Assembly: GCA_003290165.1 (NCBI GenBank)
Contig: QNQO01000822.1
Span: 289,501-353,500 of the forward strand
Direction: 5' to 3'
Source: Berberis thunbergii
Taxonomy: Eukaryota > Streptophyta > Magnoliopsida > Ranunculales > Berberidaceae
Length of the DNA: 64,000 nucleotides
Positions within the stretch are counted from its first letter, which is position 1, and each line of letters starts with the position of its first letter. The position numbers and the translations under genes were made by a program. A model generated the notes under the pieces. It had not been told where the DNA came from. It saw nothing but the letters and a program-made list of their open reading frames with translations, and did no database searches. This document shows positions 31,617 through 43,836 of this stretch, piece after piece.

Positions 31617-31978
31617 GTAATGAAATTACTTTCAGGTTAAGCAAAACTTGTTTTACGCTCTTTCTTTTGGCCATACTGAAATTGCATTAACAAAACTAAG
31701 TCGATCAATGTCAGAACCATTTTCCAGAACTAATATGTATTGTCTAAAATTTTGTTTAAAAAATTGCTGCACACTTAATCTACATAATTAACATCCTAAA
31801 AAAGGATATAAATAAAAAAAAAGGGGGGGGAAGGAATCCAGAGTTCTAACATTCACTTAATATCAGAAGTCTTATTCGTAATTCTACTTCATACTTATTT
31901 CTGCAGTAATCTAAATATTTTTTTGTCTGCACAGAGGAATGATCAGCAACTAAGTGGTTTCATTCAGACTTTGGAGGT
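31617..31978. other. Intergenic and WRKY 3' flank
   Basis: No feature recognised apart from an A/G-rich run near 31815-31835. It includes the probable 3' UTR of the minus-strand WRKY gene. Confidence 0.4.
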
Positions 31979-33584
31979 TCAGAAGCCTGGGTAAATTTGC
32001 ATCTGGCTCAAAATGTGCTCAAAGTTGTCAGTAGACTTTTCAATAGGGTGAGTGTGCATCCCTTCGTAAGTTGTCACCACGACTCCTTCGTCTTTTGATA
32101 GGCGTTGGACTTGTTTCTTTACATTGCATCCTTGGTGAGTACATCTATAATAGCTTCTGCAATATGAAGTAAAAGGAAGTTAGTTTCAACCATATAAGTA
32201 CATTTATATGTTGATTGTATGTTCATGTCTAGTGTACTAATAACATGCCAAACATGAATCAACCATTCATGCTTTCAGTTATTAATCATAGATTGGGTTA
32301 ATTTTTATACTCAGAACTAAATGATTGTACTGCCTGAACTTTGAAAATCAATCGATGAAGACAGTAATCATGCTTTGATTTGCCAATCCAATCTGGAGAG
32401 TTGCTTGCACTCATCTTTGAAACTTTGATGCCTGGAAGTCTGTAATAAGCTAATATTTTCGTCGATTTTGTTGGTAGAAAAACTTGTCTATAATTTACAC
32501 CAAGTAATGAGCAAGCTAGCTATATAATTAACCATATGTATTGCATTATGGGTACACATTTAATTGTTATTTTTTTCAATTATTTTTTGGACTATGTTTG
32601 CTTTCATTCCCTCTTAGAAATTCCAAAAAAAAAAAAAAAATTGCTTATATGTAATTAAACCAGTATGCATTTTGTGTTCCTAATTGCTTGTATGAACCGA
32701 TGTTATATTTCACAATTTTATGAACTTTGTATATATGTAAGTTCGATTTGAATAAATTCATAATTCACATTAAATCAACTAGGAACTCCGAGTGATTTAT
32801 TATGTTTACTTGTTTATATTCCATCTATAATACAATCAACTAGTGATCACCCATACCTTATTACCACCCAAATAACACACCCTTAAAGTCCATTAATGAA
32901 TTTTAAATCAATTATCATGTATATATGCACATAATTTCTACAAATATTTGCAGAGTTTACTTTTCCAAACCGTTTAAAGTGATACATAAGAACATTCTTG
33001 CATCCATGCAAAGTTATTACATAATTTCTTAATTTCCACTAGTTGCAGAACCATTTAAAATTTCTATCTTGCAAGAATTTATCCTCCACATACACAAAGC
33101 CAATCAACTTTCACTAGTGGGTCTCAAGATAAGGTACTAATCCAATAAACTAATTATCTTAATCAACTTGTTGTGATTAAGATATGATTAAGATGAACAC
33201 ATAATAAACAAAAAAATAAACACACCTTGGATGTTTGTTGTTTTTCACAGCTTTTTGGCCATACTTCCTCCATCTATAACCATCATCAAGGATATCAACC
33301 TGACTTCTAGTCTGAAAAGCGTATCGAGGATTCCTAGCTTTCTTCTCACCCTTATTTTTGCTGGATGATTTGATCACTTCATGAAGGCTCGGCAAGGTGT
33401 TACTATGATGACTTGATATAACAATGTTCTCCGACTTCAACGCAGAATTCCTATTGTTGTTGTTGTTGTTGTTACCATGATGAAGGTCACTAAAAACATG
33501 AAAATTCACCATGTTTGAAGATTGATATTGATCAGTAATAGTCGATGATGATGAAGATGGGAAGAGAGTTTGGTAAGTTTCCAT
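31979..33584 (-). CDS. WRKY75-like: WRKY transcription factor, group IIc (WRKY75-like)
   Basis: Two exons, 33584-33226 and 32156-31979, join within the arginine codon of HPRSYYRC to give 178 residues. The single WRKY domain has WRKYGQK at 105-111 and a C-x4-C-x23-H-x-H zinc finger (C125, C130, H154, H156), the group IIc pattern, with the intron at the conserved position. The block [17 protein letters not shown] and the tail [19 protein letters not shown] match the WRKY75/43/24 branch. Family members are nuclear W-box (TTGAC) binding regulators of phosphate starvation, senescence and defence. The N-terminus is serine-rich with seven asparagines at 38-44, encoded by a GTT/AAC microsatellite, and has a basic KNKGEKKAR segment. 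It is somewhat longer than Arabidopsis WRKY75. The intron is 1,069 bases. Confidence 0.93.
33450..33473. repeat. GTT/AAC trinucleotide run encoding polyasparagine
   Basis: About seven GTT units on the plus strand code for seven consecutive asparagines in the WRKY N-terminus. The length is likely to vary between individuals. Confidence 0.85.
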
Positions 33585-33667
33585 TAGAGAAGGTGGCCTA
33601 AGAGGAGTTCAGTGTAGCAGAAATGAAAGAAGTGAATTAGACTTTATTAGAAGGTGATTTCTGAGGG

Positions 33668-33678
33668 AATATATAAAG
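33668..33678 (-). promoter_or_regulatory. TATA box of the WRKY gene
   Basis: On the minus strand CTTTATATATT lies about 85 bases upstream of the WRKY start codon, so transcription would begin about 55 bases before the ATG. No perfect W-box was noted close by; a TTGACG word lies at about 33784. Confidence 0.6.
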
Positions 33679-33689
33679 GGAGAATGAGA

Positions 33690-34499
33690 AATATGTGGGG
33701 AAAAAAAAAAAGTGGGGCGGCTAATGACTAAAAAGGCCTAAGTTCATTCATGATGGTTTTTTAAAGAAATTTATATAACCCAAGTTGACGTAAACGGCAC
33801 GTTTTTGTGAGTAATTGTTTATGCTAAGTAATGAGATTATGTGCTTAAGATAGTCATACAAGTATCTAACACCATTATTTAGGGAGTTTAATTAGGATGT
33901 GGTATCTGCAAGGATTGTGATTTCGTTTTTCGAGTTAATTTCAGTTTCTTAGATTTTAAGACGTGTAAAAAAAAAATGTAAAATTTTCGAGAATACATGA
34001 ATCATATATAAAACATTTTGTCTCTGTTTAATTAAAAATAAAATAAAGGACTAAAACAAGAGCTCAAAGGGGACCATTTTCATTGGGTTACTACAGTTAG
34101 GTAGCAAGAGGTCTCAACCAAGGAATGAATTTTCAAAAAGTTTTGCCAAAATTTTTGTTTTTGTTTTTTTTTTTAATTATGAAAAGAAAAAGGGCGAAAT
34201 GTAAATTTACATTTTTTGAGGGATTTTTTTTTCCTTCGTAAAATTAGGTTTTTTAGCCAAAAATACAAAACTCACTGATCAAAATTCCATTTTTCGAAAT
34301 ATTTCGATCTCTCTGCTCGATTGGATGAGGTGAGTGGGTTAAATTTTGCGAAAACTCATTCCTTGGGTTTGTGTGGGATTAATCACAACCATCTTTCTTG
34401 TGAAACAACTCTATTTTGATTATTGAGTTGTCTTACCTAAAATACATGATTGTCCTAACACCCTATTGTCGGGATAAGCCCTACCCACACCACCCTTCT
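33690..34499. other. WRKY upstream region, intergenic
   Basis: AT-rich, with several T or A runs, and no gene recognised. It is the likely promoter side of the WRKY gene. Confidence 0.4.
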
Positions 34500-34705
34500 C
34501 GCTCACATACTAATTTTTTTTTAGCTAACACTGTCTTATCTTAGAGATACACATAAACACCATCTAATTTTATTGCCTAATTTTTTTACACCCTTCAAAT
34601 ACTCATAAACACTTATAGAGATTTCATTATTCTTCCAAAATCACGCCATGTCACCCTGACGCAAACCCTGATTGCAAAAACCTGATTTCCGGGTGTCTAA
34701 TGAAG
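34500..34705 (-). mobile_element. Degenerate MITE, family M
   Basis: The reverse complement starts GGAAATCAGGTTTTTGCAAT and continues through GTGACATGGC, TTTTGGAAGAATAATGA and GTTTATGAGTAT in the order of the family M copies. The distal end is poorly conserved and the boundary approximate. Confidence 0.45.
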
Positions 34706-35592
34706 GAGATTTCAATTTCACTATAGTATTTATTTGACTCCCAGAAGTACAACAACCAATTTTACCGCGCTGAAGACGCATTCAAGGCATATATATATAT
34801 ATATATATAAAATTAATTAATTAAAGATATCGATCCAAATGAAGGATCATTAAAGATATCAAAGGTTTGAAAAACAGGGGTTAATTCATGATTAAGATTG
34901 AGACCTTCGTTCTAAGATGAATTGAAAGTCCAAGATTGTACTGTAGAAGCTGTACTTTGTGTGAGAATAGTTCATATTCATTTTACTTATCACAAGAAAC
35001 CAGCCCATTTTTTTTTTTAGCTTAGTTAGCCCTAAAGTTTTTGAATAATCTTTCTATTCTAAATTATTATTATAATTCCTAAAGAATTTCAAACCTTGAA
35101 GAGTTGTTTTTTTCAATCTTGAAACGTAAGAAAAAATTGATGTTTGGAAAAATACAAAGAACAGTCAAAGTGCAAAGAAAATTCAAACAAAAGTATTAAA
35201 CTAGTATGGTGTGTTCAGTTCTATTTGACTGTTTCAAGTTTTTTTTTTTTTGATGGTTTGTTCATTTTGAAAATTACAAAATCTATACCCTTCCTAAATT
35301 GTGTCATGAATATATTGACGTAGTATTTAATGAAAAACTGAGTTTAGAAATATGACAGCCTCACCTAGACGATGTGGAACTATAAAATTAAGGTAGTATG
35401 TTAGTTTCTGAGTCTGCCAGCTTCAAAGCCCGCATATACATAATATAACATGTCAACCTCAGAACCCGCCCGGACAAGGATGTTACAACCTATCAAGTAT
35501 CAACTCTCATACCTTCTAATTTTAATTGAACCAACAAAATTTTCACTAATTAATGTTGCACATACAGTTGAGGACCGACAAAAATAACTATA
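34706..35592. other. Intergenic with AT repeat
   Basis: Holds an (AT)n run at about 34789-34808. No gene or transposon end is recognised up to the hAT-like element. Confidence 0.4.
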
Positions 35593-35600
35593 CAACCAAC

Positions 35601-36511
35601 CAGAGCAGACCTACTAAGGGGCGAGAGGGGGCAGTTGCCCTCCCTCAATTTTTAAAATAATTTTATTATATACTTAACCTTTTAAAAAATTAATTTTATA
35701 ATGTATAATACAATATGTAAATTGTTCATTCAACTAGTTTTACATCTTTCTATTGGTATAGTGGTGGGAAGTTGGTAAATTTTTGTAAACAATCCGAGTT
35801 TGATGCTCATAGAGCGTATATTTTTTTTATGGCTATTCACTATATATTTTTATGGTTATTGATAATTACTATTTTTATCATTATTACTCGCCTAATTTTT
35901 TTATTTTCAATACAACTTTATAGTAATTGCAAAAAAATTTAAAAAAAAATTAGTTTAATAAAAAATTATTTTTGGTCATCTCAGAACATATAATTTGTTT
36001 ATGTCTTACAATTTTGTCATTGTGACATTCCCTTACTTTTTTTGTTTTCAACGCAATTTTTTATATGTAATTGCAAACATTAAAGCAATGAATTGCTTGT
36101 TCACAAGTGGCGTAAAACCTCCAACAAATTTTTTTTTTAAATTAATATCTAAAATAATAACTAAAGAATTCAATGAAAATATATGTCACTCGCCAACTTG
36201 TACAAAATTTGAGCCTCTTATAAATGAAATTGTATTAGGATCTTATTATGTTCGTAAATTTTCGATTTTTTTTTAGCTTCAATTAGATATTTATTCTAAT
36301 TATTTTGTTATTTTAATTGATTATTACGCTTGTTTGCCCCTTGCTAAAGTTATTAATATTGTGACCTTATTTTGGCTTAAAATTGGATTACAAGCCAATT
36401 TAGTATATACAGTGTATTTTTATAGTTATATTTCTCTTATTTTAGTAACTCAAGTAATTTTTTTTTATTTAATTATTTCACCCCTTGACTAAAATCCTGA
36501 ATCCACCGCTG
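35601..36511. mobile_element. Non-autonomous hAT-like element with tRNA-like module
   Basis: Left end CAGAGCAGACCTAC and right end (reverse complement) CAGCGGTGGATTCAG recall the CAGnGGCGGA ends of a widespread plant hAT group. Flanking octamers CAACCAAC (35593-35600) and CAACCAAA (36512-36519) match at 7 of 8, the hAT duplication length. Near the left end GGGGCAGTTGCCCTCCC and near the right end CACCCCTTGACTAAAATCC are group hallmarks. Inside, 35753-35815 resembles a Pol III promoter: TGGTATAGTGG as A box and GAGTTTGATGCTC as weak B box. The 93-codon frame at 35995-36276 is not recognised. A related copy starts near 63540. Confidence 0.65.
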
Positions 36512-36519
36512 CAACCAAA

Positions 36520-37875
36520 TCTTCAAAAATCCTACCACCTATAACATATTATCTCTATGATATGGATGTGTCCCTTTTTTGTGGTTATCTTTGAACATGA
36601 CTTGGTTGGTATTCCACCAAACATATATAGTTAATCCATATTGCCCTTTAATCATTATCTCTAATACCATCAGCTAATCTTTCTGCTTGTGGTAATTAAA
36701 CAATTTACAACAAGGACGGACAACACATAGGAACTATTGGTAGTCAAATTTCAAGGACTCCAAACAAGACCAGATTCAACCATTCCCTCTGTTTGTGGCA
36801 ACTTCTGGCTGAGCTTCCATGGAAGAAAAGTTTGCACGAAGGATTCTATTGGTCCCACAAAGGACAAGAAGAGCACCCCACAAGGGATACATCGTCAAAC
36901 GAGGGGGTTTTGTTTAGTGAATTTGGTCAATAAACATTAGTGTCCTTGTGTATATGGTTATATTTTTGTTGGTCAATCATGTAAGCTGGTTTCGTTCGTA
37001 ATCGATGTGATCGATTTAATAAAGATTATAAAGTTGATAAGATTTCCAATGAAACAACACGTGAGGTTTGAATTGAACATGATATCGAATCGAAGAATGA
37101 TGGTAAGAAAAGAAAGTTTCTCGCTTCGAATTAAGCGAGAACATCAGCAGCAGCAGCAACGCGGCAGCAGCAGAATAGTTATATTCAAACATTTGTTGAC
37201 AACTTCTTATCTCTTTTTTTTCAAAACACACCAAATTTGGTGGATTAGACAATCACGGAAGATATGCTCAGTAATACACATGTGACGGATAGAATCACAA
37301 GTCCAAATTCAAACCCTGCCAATGTCATCTGAGATGAATGAGTTGAAGGATAAAAATTGAAAAATAATAAAATATATATATAGACTACCACAGGTGATTA
37401 GGGGGTCTGTTCTGCAAGTTTTTTGAATTAATAATTAGCAACTAGGTAATTACTTGTTCGTTCCTGTGAACTTCTTTTGTTATTTATATGAAAACTTGAG
37501 ACAAATTTTTAGTTGATGTCTATGATACATGTCGATGAAAAAAAAAAAGCCTTCAACAATTTTGTCGATCTAAATTAGATTCAGGCGGCATTATGTACCT
37601 CTTTACCTCGCGTCGTTGAAGTATTTGGTGATCTTAATAATATTGTACACATTCAATCGTAAGTACACATAAGTGATAACATAAATTCTTATTGTGGAAT
37701 TTTTTGAATATGGTTTTCCCATTATTAGGTTCTCAAAATAAAAAAATAAAAATCATTAATTTCATGAAAAAATATTGACATTTTGATTGCTATGGTTAGG
37801 TAAAACAATACAAAGATTATGGATAAAGTATATAAAAAAAAATTGAAAAAAAAAAAAGAAGAAAAAAGATTTGCG
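36520..37875. other. Intergenic, no gene recognised
   Basis: No credible gene. A CAG run at about 37145-37173 lies in overlapping short frames on both strands; neither has recognisable domains. T- and A-rich runs precede the tRNA pseudogene. Confidence 0.4.
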
Positions 37876-37949
37876 CGCCTTTGCCCTAGTTCAAACAGGA
37901 GACCTTCAGTGTGTTAGACTAACGTGATAACCAACTACACTACGAAACA
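37876..37949 (-). pseudogene. tRNA-Val (AAC) pseudogene
   Basis: The reverse complement folds as a 74-base tRNA: TGTTTCG acceptor, D arm GTGTAGTTGGTTATCAC, anticodon loop TCTAACA with AAC, then GGTCTCC and a T arm. It matches the plant tRNA-Val(AAC) layout. The T arm and B box are damaged (TGTTTGAACTA in place of GGTTCGAACCC) and acceptor pairing at the first positions is lost. A poly(T) stretch follows downstream. It is most likely a decayed tRNA gene rather than a working one. Confidence 0.75.
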
Positions 37950-38448
37950 TCACACATTTTACTCAGTCAATTTACTTTTACAAAATTTCTTGTTTCACGA
38001 TCATACATTTTGCGACCAAATGGCTAAGATAATGATGATATGAAAGGCATTGACACATTTTCAATAAATTTATCTCAAATTACAGATTTTAGCTTTTTTT
38101 TTCCGCGCATTACGTGATTTGTTTTTTCTTTTTCATTTGAAAACTATTGATTACGAAGAACACAATTTTCTTAACAGCTTAAATATTAATTAGAACATTC
38201 TGCCAGAAAAAATTTTGATCACCCTTTCAAAGTTATGAACTCTGACTTGATTAAACATTTTAGTTTAATGTTGAAATATAAACTCATAATGAAAAACAAA
38301 GTCGGTTGTGTCAAAATCATAGATTTTTTCGTAATTTTATTGATTAATTATTGATGCGTTTGTCAAACTGATGTTGAAATGAAATAAATTACATTCACAC
38401 GTAAGAAACGGCACCAACTAAACTTATGCTCGTTCAATACACTAAACC
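37950..38448. other. Intergenic, no gene recognised
   Basis: AT-rich sequence without recognisable features. Confidence 0.4.
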
Positions 38449-38628
38449 AAATTTTTTTTTTTTGTTTTTTTTTTGCCAAACACGAAGATTTTTATTGAAG
38501 ATAAAAATGAAAACAAATTACAGGGAAAATCATTACTATATCAAGGAATGCCAAGACACTGTGTATATATGTGTTAAAGAACACGTCTCTAAACAGATTA
38601 CAAGCTGAACCCATCCTCCACAACGATT
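38449..38628 (-). mobile_element. LINE 3' scrap, same family as LINE A and B
   Basis: On the minus strand it reads GAGGATGGGTTCAGCTTGTA, then GTGTCTTGGCATTCCTTGATATA and an AATAAAAATCTTCGTGTTTGGC end with an A tail (T run on the plus strand at 38449-38474). Only about 180 bases of the 3' end are present, a severely 5'-truncated insertion. Confidence 0.75.
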
Positions 38629-39968
38629 GTTACTGCCAAACACACAAAATCCATACCATATTTTCATTGTCAATCGATCATCAATCCCATCTCGATACTT
38701 TGAACCACTAATTTGACTGTAAACACTCAAATCATACTACATTGGTTCATTTCTGTTTTAGTCCACAAATCAGTATTTTGATAATAGGGACAATTCATGA
38801 CATATTATCACATATTAGGTATTTTTGTGCAATATATTGTCATTATTTGGTTTTGATATTGATTACATAATTTTCGTTGACACATTTAAATCTGTGAAAT
38901 TGAGACACTTCAAATGGTTTCCAAAACTGATGGGAAGACAATTCTTCCAATGTTTCCATTGACGAAATCCAAAGTAAGTCATTTTCGAAGAAAGTTTTTG
39001 GTCTGTAATGAAAAATAAGCTTAAATTCACTTTCTATGCCCTACGAACATGGATGGTCTTCTTCTCAGACCATCTGAAGTCCAGATTTTAATATTAAAAA
39101 AAAAAAAAAAAAATCGAATAGGTCCACCTGACTAACTCATCGACTAAGAATGTCTAAGCCCAGAAATCCCCATCAATTATCATAATATTTTGTCTTTGTT
39201 TCAGGGTTTTATTTGACAAAATTCGTCGTAATATTGACAGATTCACTGAATACTTTTGGTATTAGTTGACAATTCTTTCATTTCCCACTCGCAGAAATGA
39301 ATTCCGTGTGTGGGGCTATTCTTGATTGGTAATACGCAGGCACATCACAACGATAGACACAATGCAATGCGTTGTCTTGCCTGAAATAGTAGTCGGGTTG
39401 CAACTACTGAGCTATCATGCCGCGCTTAATACAAGACACTAGATTTGCTCCACATACTAATTTGTTTTCCCTGTTTGTGCTAAAATTCCACACTCCACAA
39501 GACTTAACTGGATGCACACGAATCAGGAAGAGGAATGCAGTTCTATCAATGAGTCCAAATCGGACAGTCCTGTAGACCATGGCCTGGATGGCTCCCTTCT
39601 TTGATAGCTTAAGAGTTAAGGCTAAGGTGACCCAAACTACAGTGACTGCCGCCGGTAGCCTAGGCTATGGGGCCTGATGCTGCACCTTGATCTATCAAAT
39701 AAATCCATACAAAACAGATGTAAATTTGATTTAACTAGATAAATAGAACCATCTATCCATTACTATGCCTGATGTGCATTGTTACAGATCTGAACTCAAG
39801 AAATGAGTTATTCATGATACTCTATAAGCTAATACATAATACTAGGATACTGATGAGGTCCGAAATGGATACATCACAGAGTACACGGAGCAAAGAAAGT
39901 AAATAGAACAGCGACAGAACATTCAAATAAAATGAGGCATAAATGGTATCAGTCATGCATATCGTCCT
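38629..39968. other. Intergenic and RGP 3' flank
   Basis: No gene recognised. An A run lies at about 39097-39113. At about 39370-39440 the minus strand carries ATGATAGCTCAGTAGTTGCA, which resembles a tRNA D-arm or Pol III A box but has no convincing B box. The part nearest 39969 would be the RGP 3' UTR. Confidence 0.35.
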
Positions 39969-42900
39969 CTACTTGGCCTTGGCAGGAGCCTCCTCCTTCT
40001 TGACTGGTGTAGCCTTTGTGGGGGTGTTGAGTTCATCCCAGGCCTCTATCCATGTAACCATCTCGTCAGCGAGCTTCTGAAAATAAGGATCAAGAGGACC
40101 AAGCTTCTCCTTGACTTGCTTGGAGAGTTCAACATAGCATTTCTGTACTGAGGTACAGTCCCCTGGGAAGGTAACAGCTTGGAAGAATGGGATAATGTCT
40201 TCTTGCCAGTAGATGCCCTTGTATTCCTTCTTCAAGTTAACAAATGGGTTGCTTGCCTTGCTGTGCCAAATGTATGGCAACCCTGTCTTCACCCCAAGAC
40301 TCAAATGATCACAGATAACCTGCAAACCAAATTCAGTATTAAGTTATCGACGAGTTTGGCTCTAAAGAAAAGGATATATGCATTAATGAAAACATTGAGT
40401 GGATCACCACCAAAAATCTGTATGGTAAGATGCCCTTGATTCCAGAAGTTGTGCAATGCAGAAGGAAAGGATTTCCGAAGACATTATTACCAGTTTAAAA
40501 AATATAATAAAACGAGTATGACCTTATAAAATCATGAAATCCACTAAATTGAACGGTTCATTCAGAACAAGTTATTTAAGAGTCATCTTAAACTAGGTCT
40601 ACGGGTAAACTCGGTTATTGTAATGGGAAAAGATAACTTTTTCAGGTTTAATTCAGTAGGATGGCTTTTATGTATATACCATTCAACTATTCGGAAATCC
40701 AGGTTCAAGTATCATGATGAAATAATAGAAAAGAATGTTGAACAATGAAGATAGTTACCTTGCAGCACCAGCCAGCCCACATGTCATCGTATCGGCCAAT
40801 TGGCTGACCATCACCCATAAGCCCAAAGTACATGGAAGGTCCAATGAGCTCCCTGTCGAACCCAAGGTTCATTCCACACATAGGGAACAAAGTACCTTTG
40901 GGAATAGTCATGACAGCATCCACATACCTGCTTGAACTAAACAAAATTAATACAAATTCAGCGGAACTTGATGAGACTTTTGCAAACAAAAACTCATCAA
41001 AATTGTAAGTTTCAGCACTACTGATTAGGAACGGGCATAATCAAGAAAAGTGTACACCACTTGTTACATGGATAAAAATAATGAGTGGCATAAACTCCCA
41101 CCAAGTTTGGAACTGTCAGCAATAATTGAATTCTTTTACGCACAAGTACATTGTCAAGTTTCTACTTATTCGTGTCGATGGGTTATTATTTGTACTAGCT
41201 ACAATGAGCAACGAGTCCAACTTCATATCATCTGATAGTCATTGTGTAGCAAATGTGGCATCCTCAGAAGTAAAAAATAACAAGAAAACCATAAGATGAT
41301 TTGTCTATTAATCCAATCAGGGTCTACTAAGGAGATCGAGTTCGTTCTCATTTACTTAGCTTGAAAACTCTGTCAATGCGAAATGGGGCGAGACAAACAC
41401 TCCTAATAAAGAGCCTAAAAGGTATTCCAAGAGGTGCAATGAGTTTAACAACATGCATTTGACACCAAAAACAGAGGATCCCAGGTGACCAAATCACTAA
41501 ATCAAAGTGATGGGTTGCCTATCAACATTAAATCAGGCAATGCACACAGTACAACATTGCAGACCCTGCCCATATCAAGAACCATGAGCAAATCAAATCA
41601 AATCAAAATGATCTTTAATGAACTTTATTGTGAATCGATCCACAATATCATCAACATACTAGGGTTATGGGCCATCAAATGCGGTCATGGGGTCATTCAA
41701 TGCAATCAAACCATCCACATTTTTATCATATACTTCAATTCATTGATATGAAAAAATGGAATTTGAATATGGAGATGGACTACAAACCTGCTGTTGCGTT
41801 CAAGAGGCTTTACTAGCTGGGTTGGGGCATCGTAGTCGGGGATGTTAAGCCAAAGCCCATGAGATATGGCCGTGGGCACACCTTCTCTAAAGCTAAATGG
41901 GTACCCGCGGACGAAGTCCGCACCCTCTCTATATGGGTCATACAGGGTATTGAAAAAGAAGGGTGTTGATGGTGTGAGCAAGTTGTGAATGTGTTGAGCC
42001 AATGCATTGATTTGTTTCCCACTTGGATCCTTCGCCACCTATTTTAAAAATAAAAATAAAAATTATTAAACAAGAATTACATTAGTCTTTAATGCCCGAC
42101 ACACATTACATTAATAATCGAGTAGTAGGTTTGTGTTATGGCAAAAACCATTAAAAATATTAGAAAATCAGATTTTGCAATTAGGATGAAGTGGCGAGAT
42201 TTTGAAAGAATGATGAAATTCTCTAAGTTTTTATGTGTAACTCGAGGTGTAAAAAACACTCATATAATGATGCCACATTACCCTAATTACAAAACATAGC
42301 TCCCTGACCTCATTAATAAATAAATAAAAGCTATAATATTTTTAATGTATTGCATACAATATATTGCCCTGACATAAATATTCACTTGTATGACCATTTC
42401 TAGTATGAATGACCTAAACCCGACTCATTTAGTAATCGTGTAACATAATCTTTTGCTCGGGGCTTGAAATTGAAACCCTAAGATCCAAGTATGTTAACCT
42501 AAGTGTAAGTTTCTAATTTGATCTTTTGTGCTACAAAAGCTGATGTTTTCATGACTGATAAGTATTATTAAAAATTCAATGGCTCACACTGTTTGAAAAA
42601 AAAAAAGTTCAAATCCAACGGACACAAATCATTACTGCCCCTCACGTGGTCAACAAAGCCATGTTACTACCACAAGCACACAACACTTTACACCTACTCA
42701 AGTTCCGCAAATACCGCCTCCCATTTCGCAACACGTGTCCACTCAAATAGAAAAAGACACTATTGAGCCCACACTACTATGACCAACCTCTTCAATCTAT
42801 ACACGTGTGATTAAATTCGACATTACGACGATAAATGAAATGAGAAATGCTGGGAAATCATATTTTGTAAATATGTTTTGCAACTATGATGACGTGTCAT

Positions 42901-43496
42901 GATCTGAAAAGAATGATAAAATTTTTGAAGAGTTTATGTGTATCTCAAAATTGTAAAAACCTCCTCTAACGATGCCACATCATCATAATTATGAAACATA
43001 TTTGCAAAACATGGTTTCTTAACCTCACTCGAATGAAATAGACGAAGACGTTTGTTGGAACCGGAAATCACGGCAAGATTGCAAATTCGGACGATTCGAC
43101 TCAGTGAGTTGGTAACTGAGTTGAGCAATTGAGTTTGAAATTACAAAAAAAAGAGAAGTTCTGTTCACTTACAAAGCAGTCATCATCAATGGTGAAGATG
43201 TACTTCTTCTTGGAGACCAAGAAGCCGAAGCATCGGCAAGCGGAGTCTTTGAAGGAGATGCAACTAGCCTTAGGACCCAAGATACGATTGATGTCATTCC
43301 TATTATAGAGCTCGTAGTCGAACCCATCAGGAACGTGGACAGTCTTCGACGGATCGCCATCTTGAACAATAATCAAGTGGTACGGCTGGAAGAATGGCCT
43401 CCACTGCTCCAAGAAATCTAGGTTCCGGATTGTCGGAATCACAATGTCGAGCTCATCTGTTAATGGAGGTGTCACTGGAGTGATTGGGTGAGCCAT
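39969..43496 (-). CDS. RGP: UDP-arabinopyranose mutase / reversibly glycosylated polypeptide
   Basis: Four exons (43496-43173, 42038-41788, 40927-40759, 40319-39969) join in frame to 364 residues, the usual length for this family. The enzyme interconverts UDP-arabinopyranose and UDP-arabinofuranose for cell-wall polysaccharides and works in the cytosol and at the Golgi surface. The sequence shows the N-terminal [18 protein letters not shown] block, the DDD motif (104-106; DxD metal-sugar site), and [17 protein letters not shown], which holds the arginine (R159) equivalent to the autoglycosylated Arg of characterised members. It also shows [36 protein letters not shown] and a lysine/alanine-rich tail. 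Small oddities are WCCKV where WCIKV is usual and IWHSKASN where IYHSKASN is usual. All splice sites are GT/AG. Intron 1 holds two MITEs; two foldback MITEs sit upstream. Confidence 0.95.
42158..42307. mobile_element. MITE, family M, in RGP intron 1
   Basis: Left end ATTAGAAAATCAGATTTTGC and right end AATTACAAAACATAGCTCCC form imperfect inverted repeats. The interior keeps GATTTTGAAAGAATGATGA and TCGAGGTGTAAAAA as in the 46139 copy. No coding capacity. Confidence 0.65.
42849..43023. mobile_element. MITE, family M, second copy in RGP intron 1
   Basis: Left end GCTGGGAAATCATATTTTG and right end GCAAAACATGGTTTCTTAAC are imperfect inverted repeats. The interior contains AAGAATGATAAAATTTTTGA and GTATCTCAAAATTGTAAAAA, aligning with the 46139 and 42158 copies. 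It lies 150-320 bases downstream of the RGP exon 1 donor. Confidence 0.65.
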
Positions 43497-43540
43497 TGTA
43501 GATGTTTTTCTTGGTACAGGAAATGTGGAAGAGAAGGGGT

Positions 43541-43550
43541 GCTTTTATAG
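43541..43550 (-). promoter_or_regulatory. TATA box of the RGP gene
   Basis: CTATAAAAGC on the minus strand lies about 45-54 bases upstream of the RGP start codon, implying a 5' UTR of roughly 20 bases. Foldback MITEs begin about 100 bases further upstream. Confidence 0.6.
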
Positions 43551-43652
43551 AAAGAGGTGGGTGCGGAAGAAGTGAATGTAGCGTGGCCAGGACAAGGGGA
43601 GTCACATGGAATAGTGAGGGAGTCTGCTGTTATTTTTATATTTTTAGCAAAA

Positions 43653-43836
43653 ATTCTAAATGTCGAGGGAATGAGTGAGGAAACGAGCGAGGAAAATGAG
43701 GTGGCGAGGTGAAAGCTGTTCATTTCTCTCGAAATGCGTGTGTTGATTTTTCTCGCGCGTATCTCAAGGGAAATGAACGGCTTTCACCTCGCCACCTCAT
43801 TTCCCTCGCTCGTTTCCTCGCTCATTCCCTCGCTCA
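43653..43836. mobile_element. Foldback MITE, family F, copy 4
   Basis: Starts ATTCTAAATGTCGAGGG; arms of about 80 bases run through GAGCGAGGAAAATGAGGTGG and its complement around a TTTTTCTCGCGCG loop. Its last bases (CATTCCCTCG) run directly into copy 5, and the normal terminal ACATTTAGAAT is replaced. It is about 100 bases upstream of the RGP TATA box. Confidence 0.8.

Noticed and set aside
30798..31674. Several overlapping frames of 60-126 codons on both strands
   Set aside because: They are by-products of GC-rich TRIM LTR sequence and are repeated in the two LTR copies; no domain is present.
39296..39440. tRNA or SINE on the minus strand (ATGATAGCTCAGTAGTTGCA)
   Set aside because: A-box-like only; no cloverleaf, no B box and no A tail could be found.
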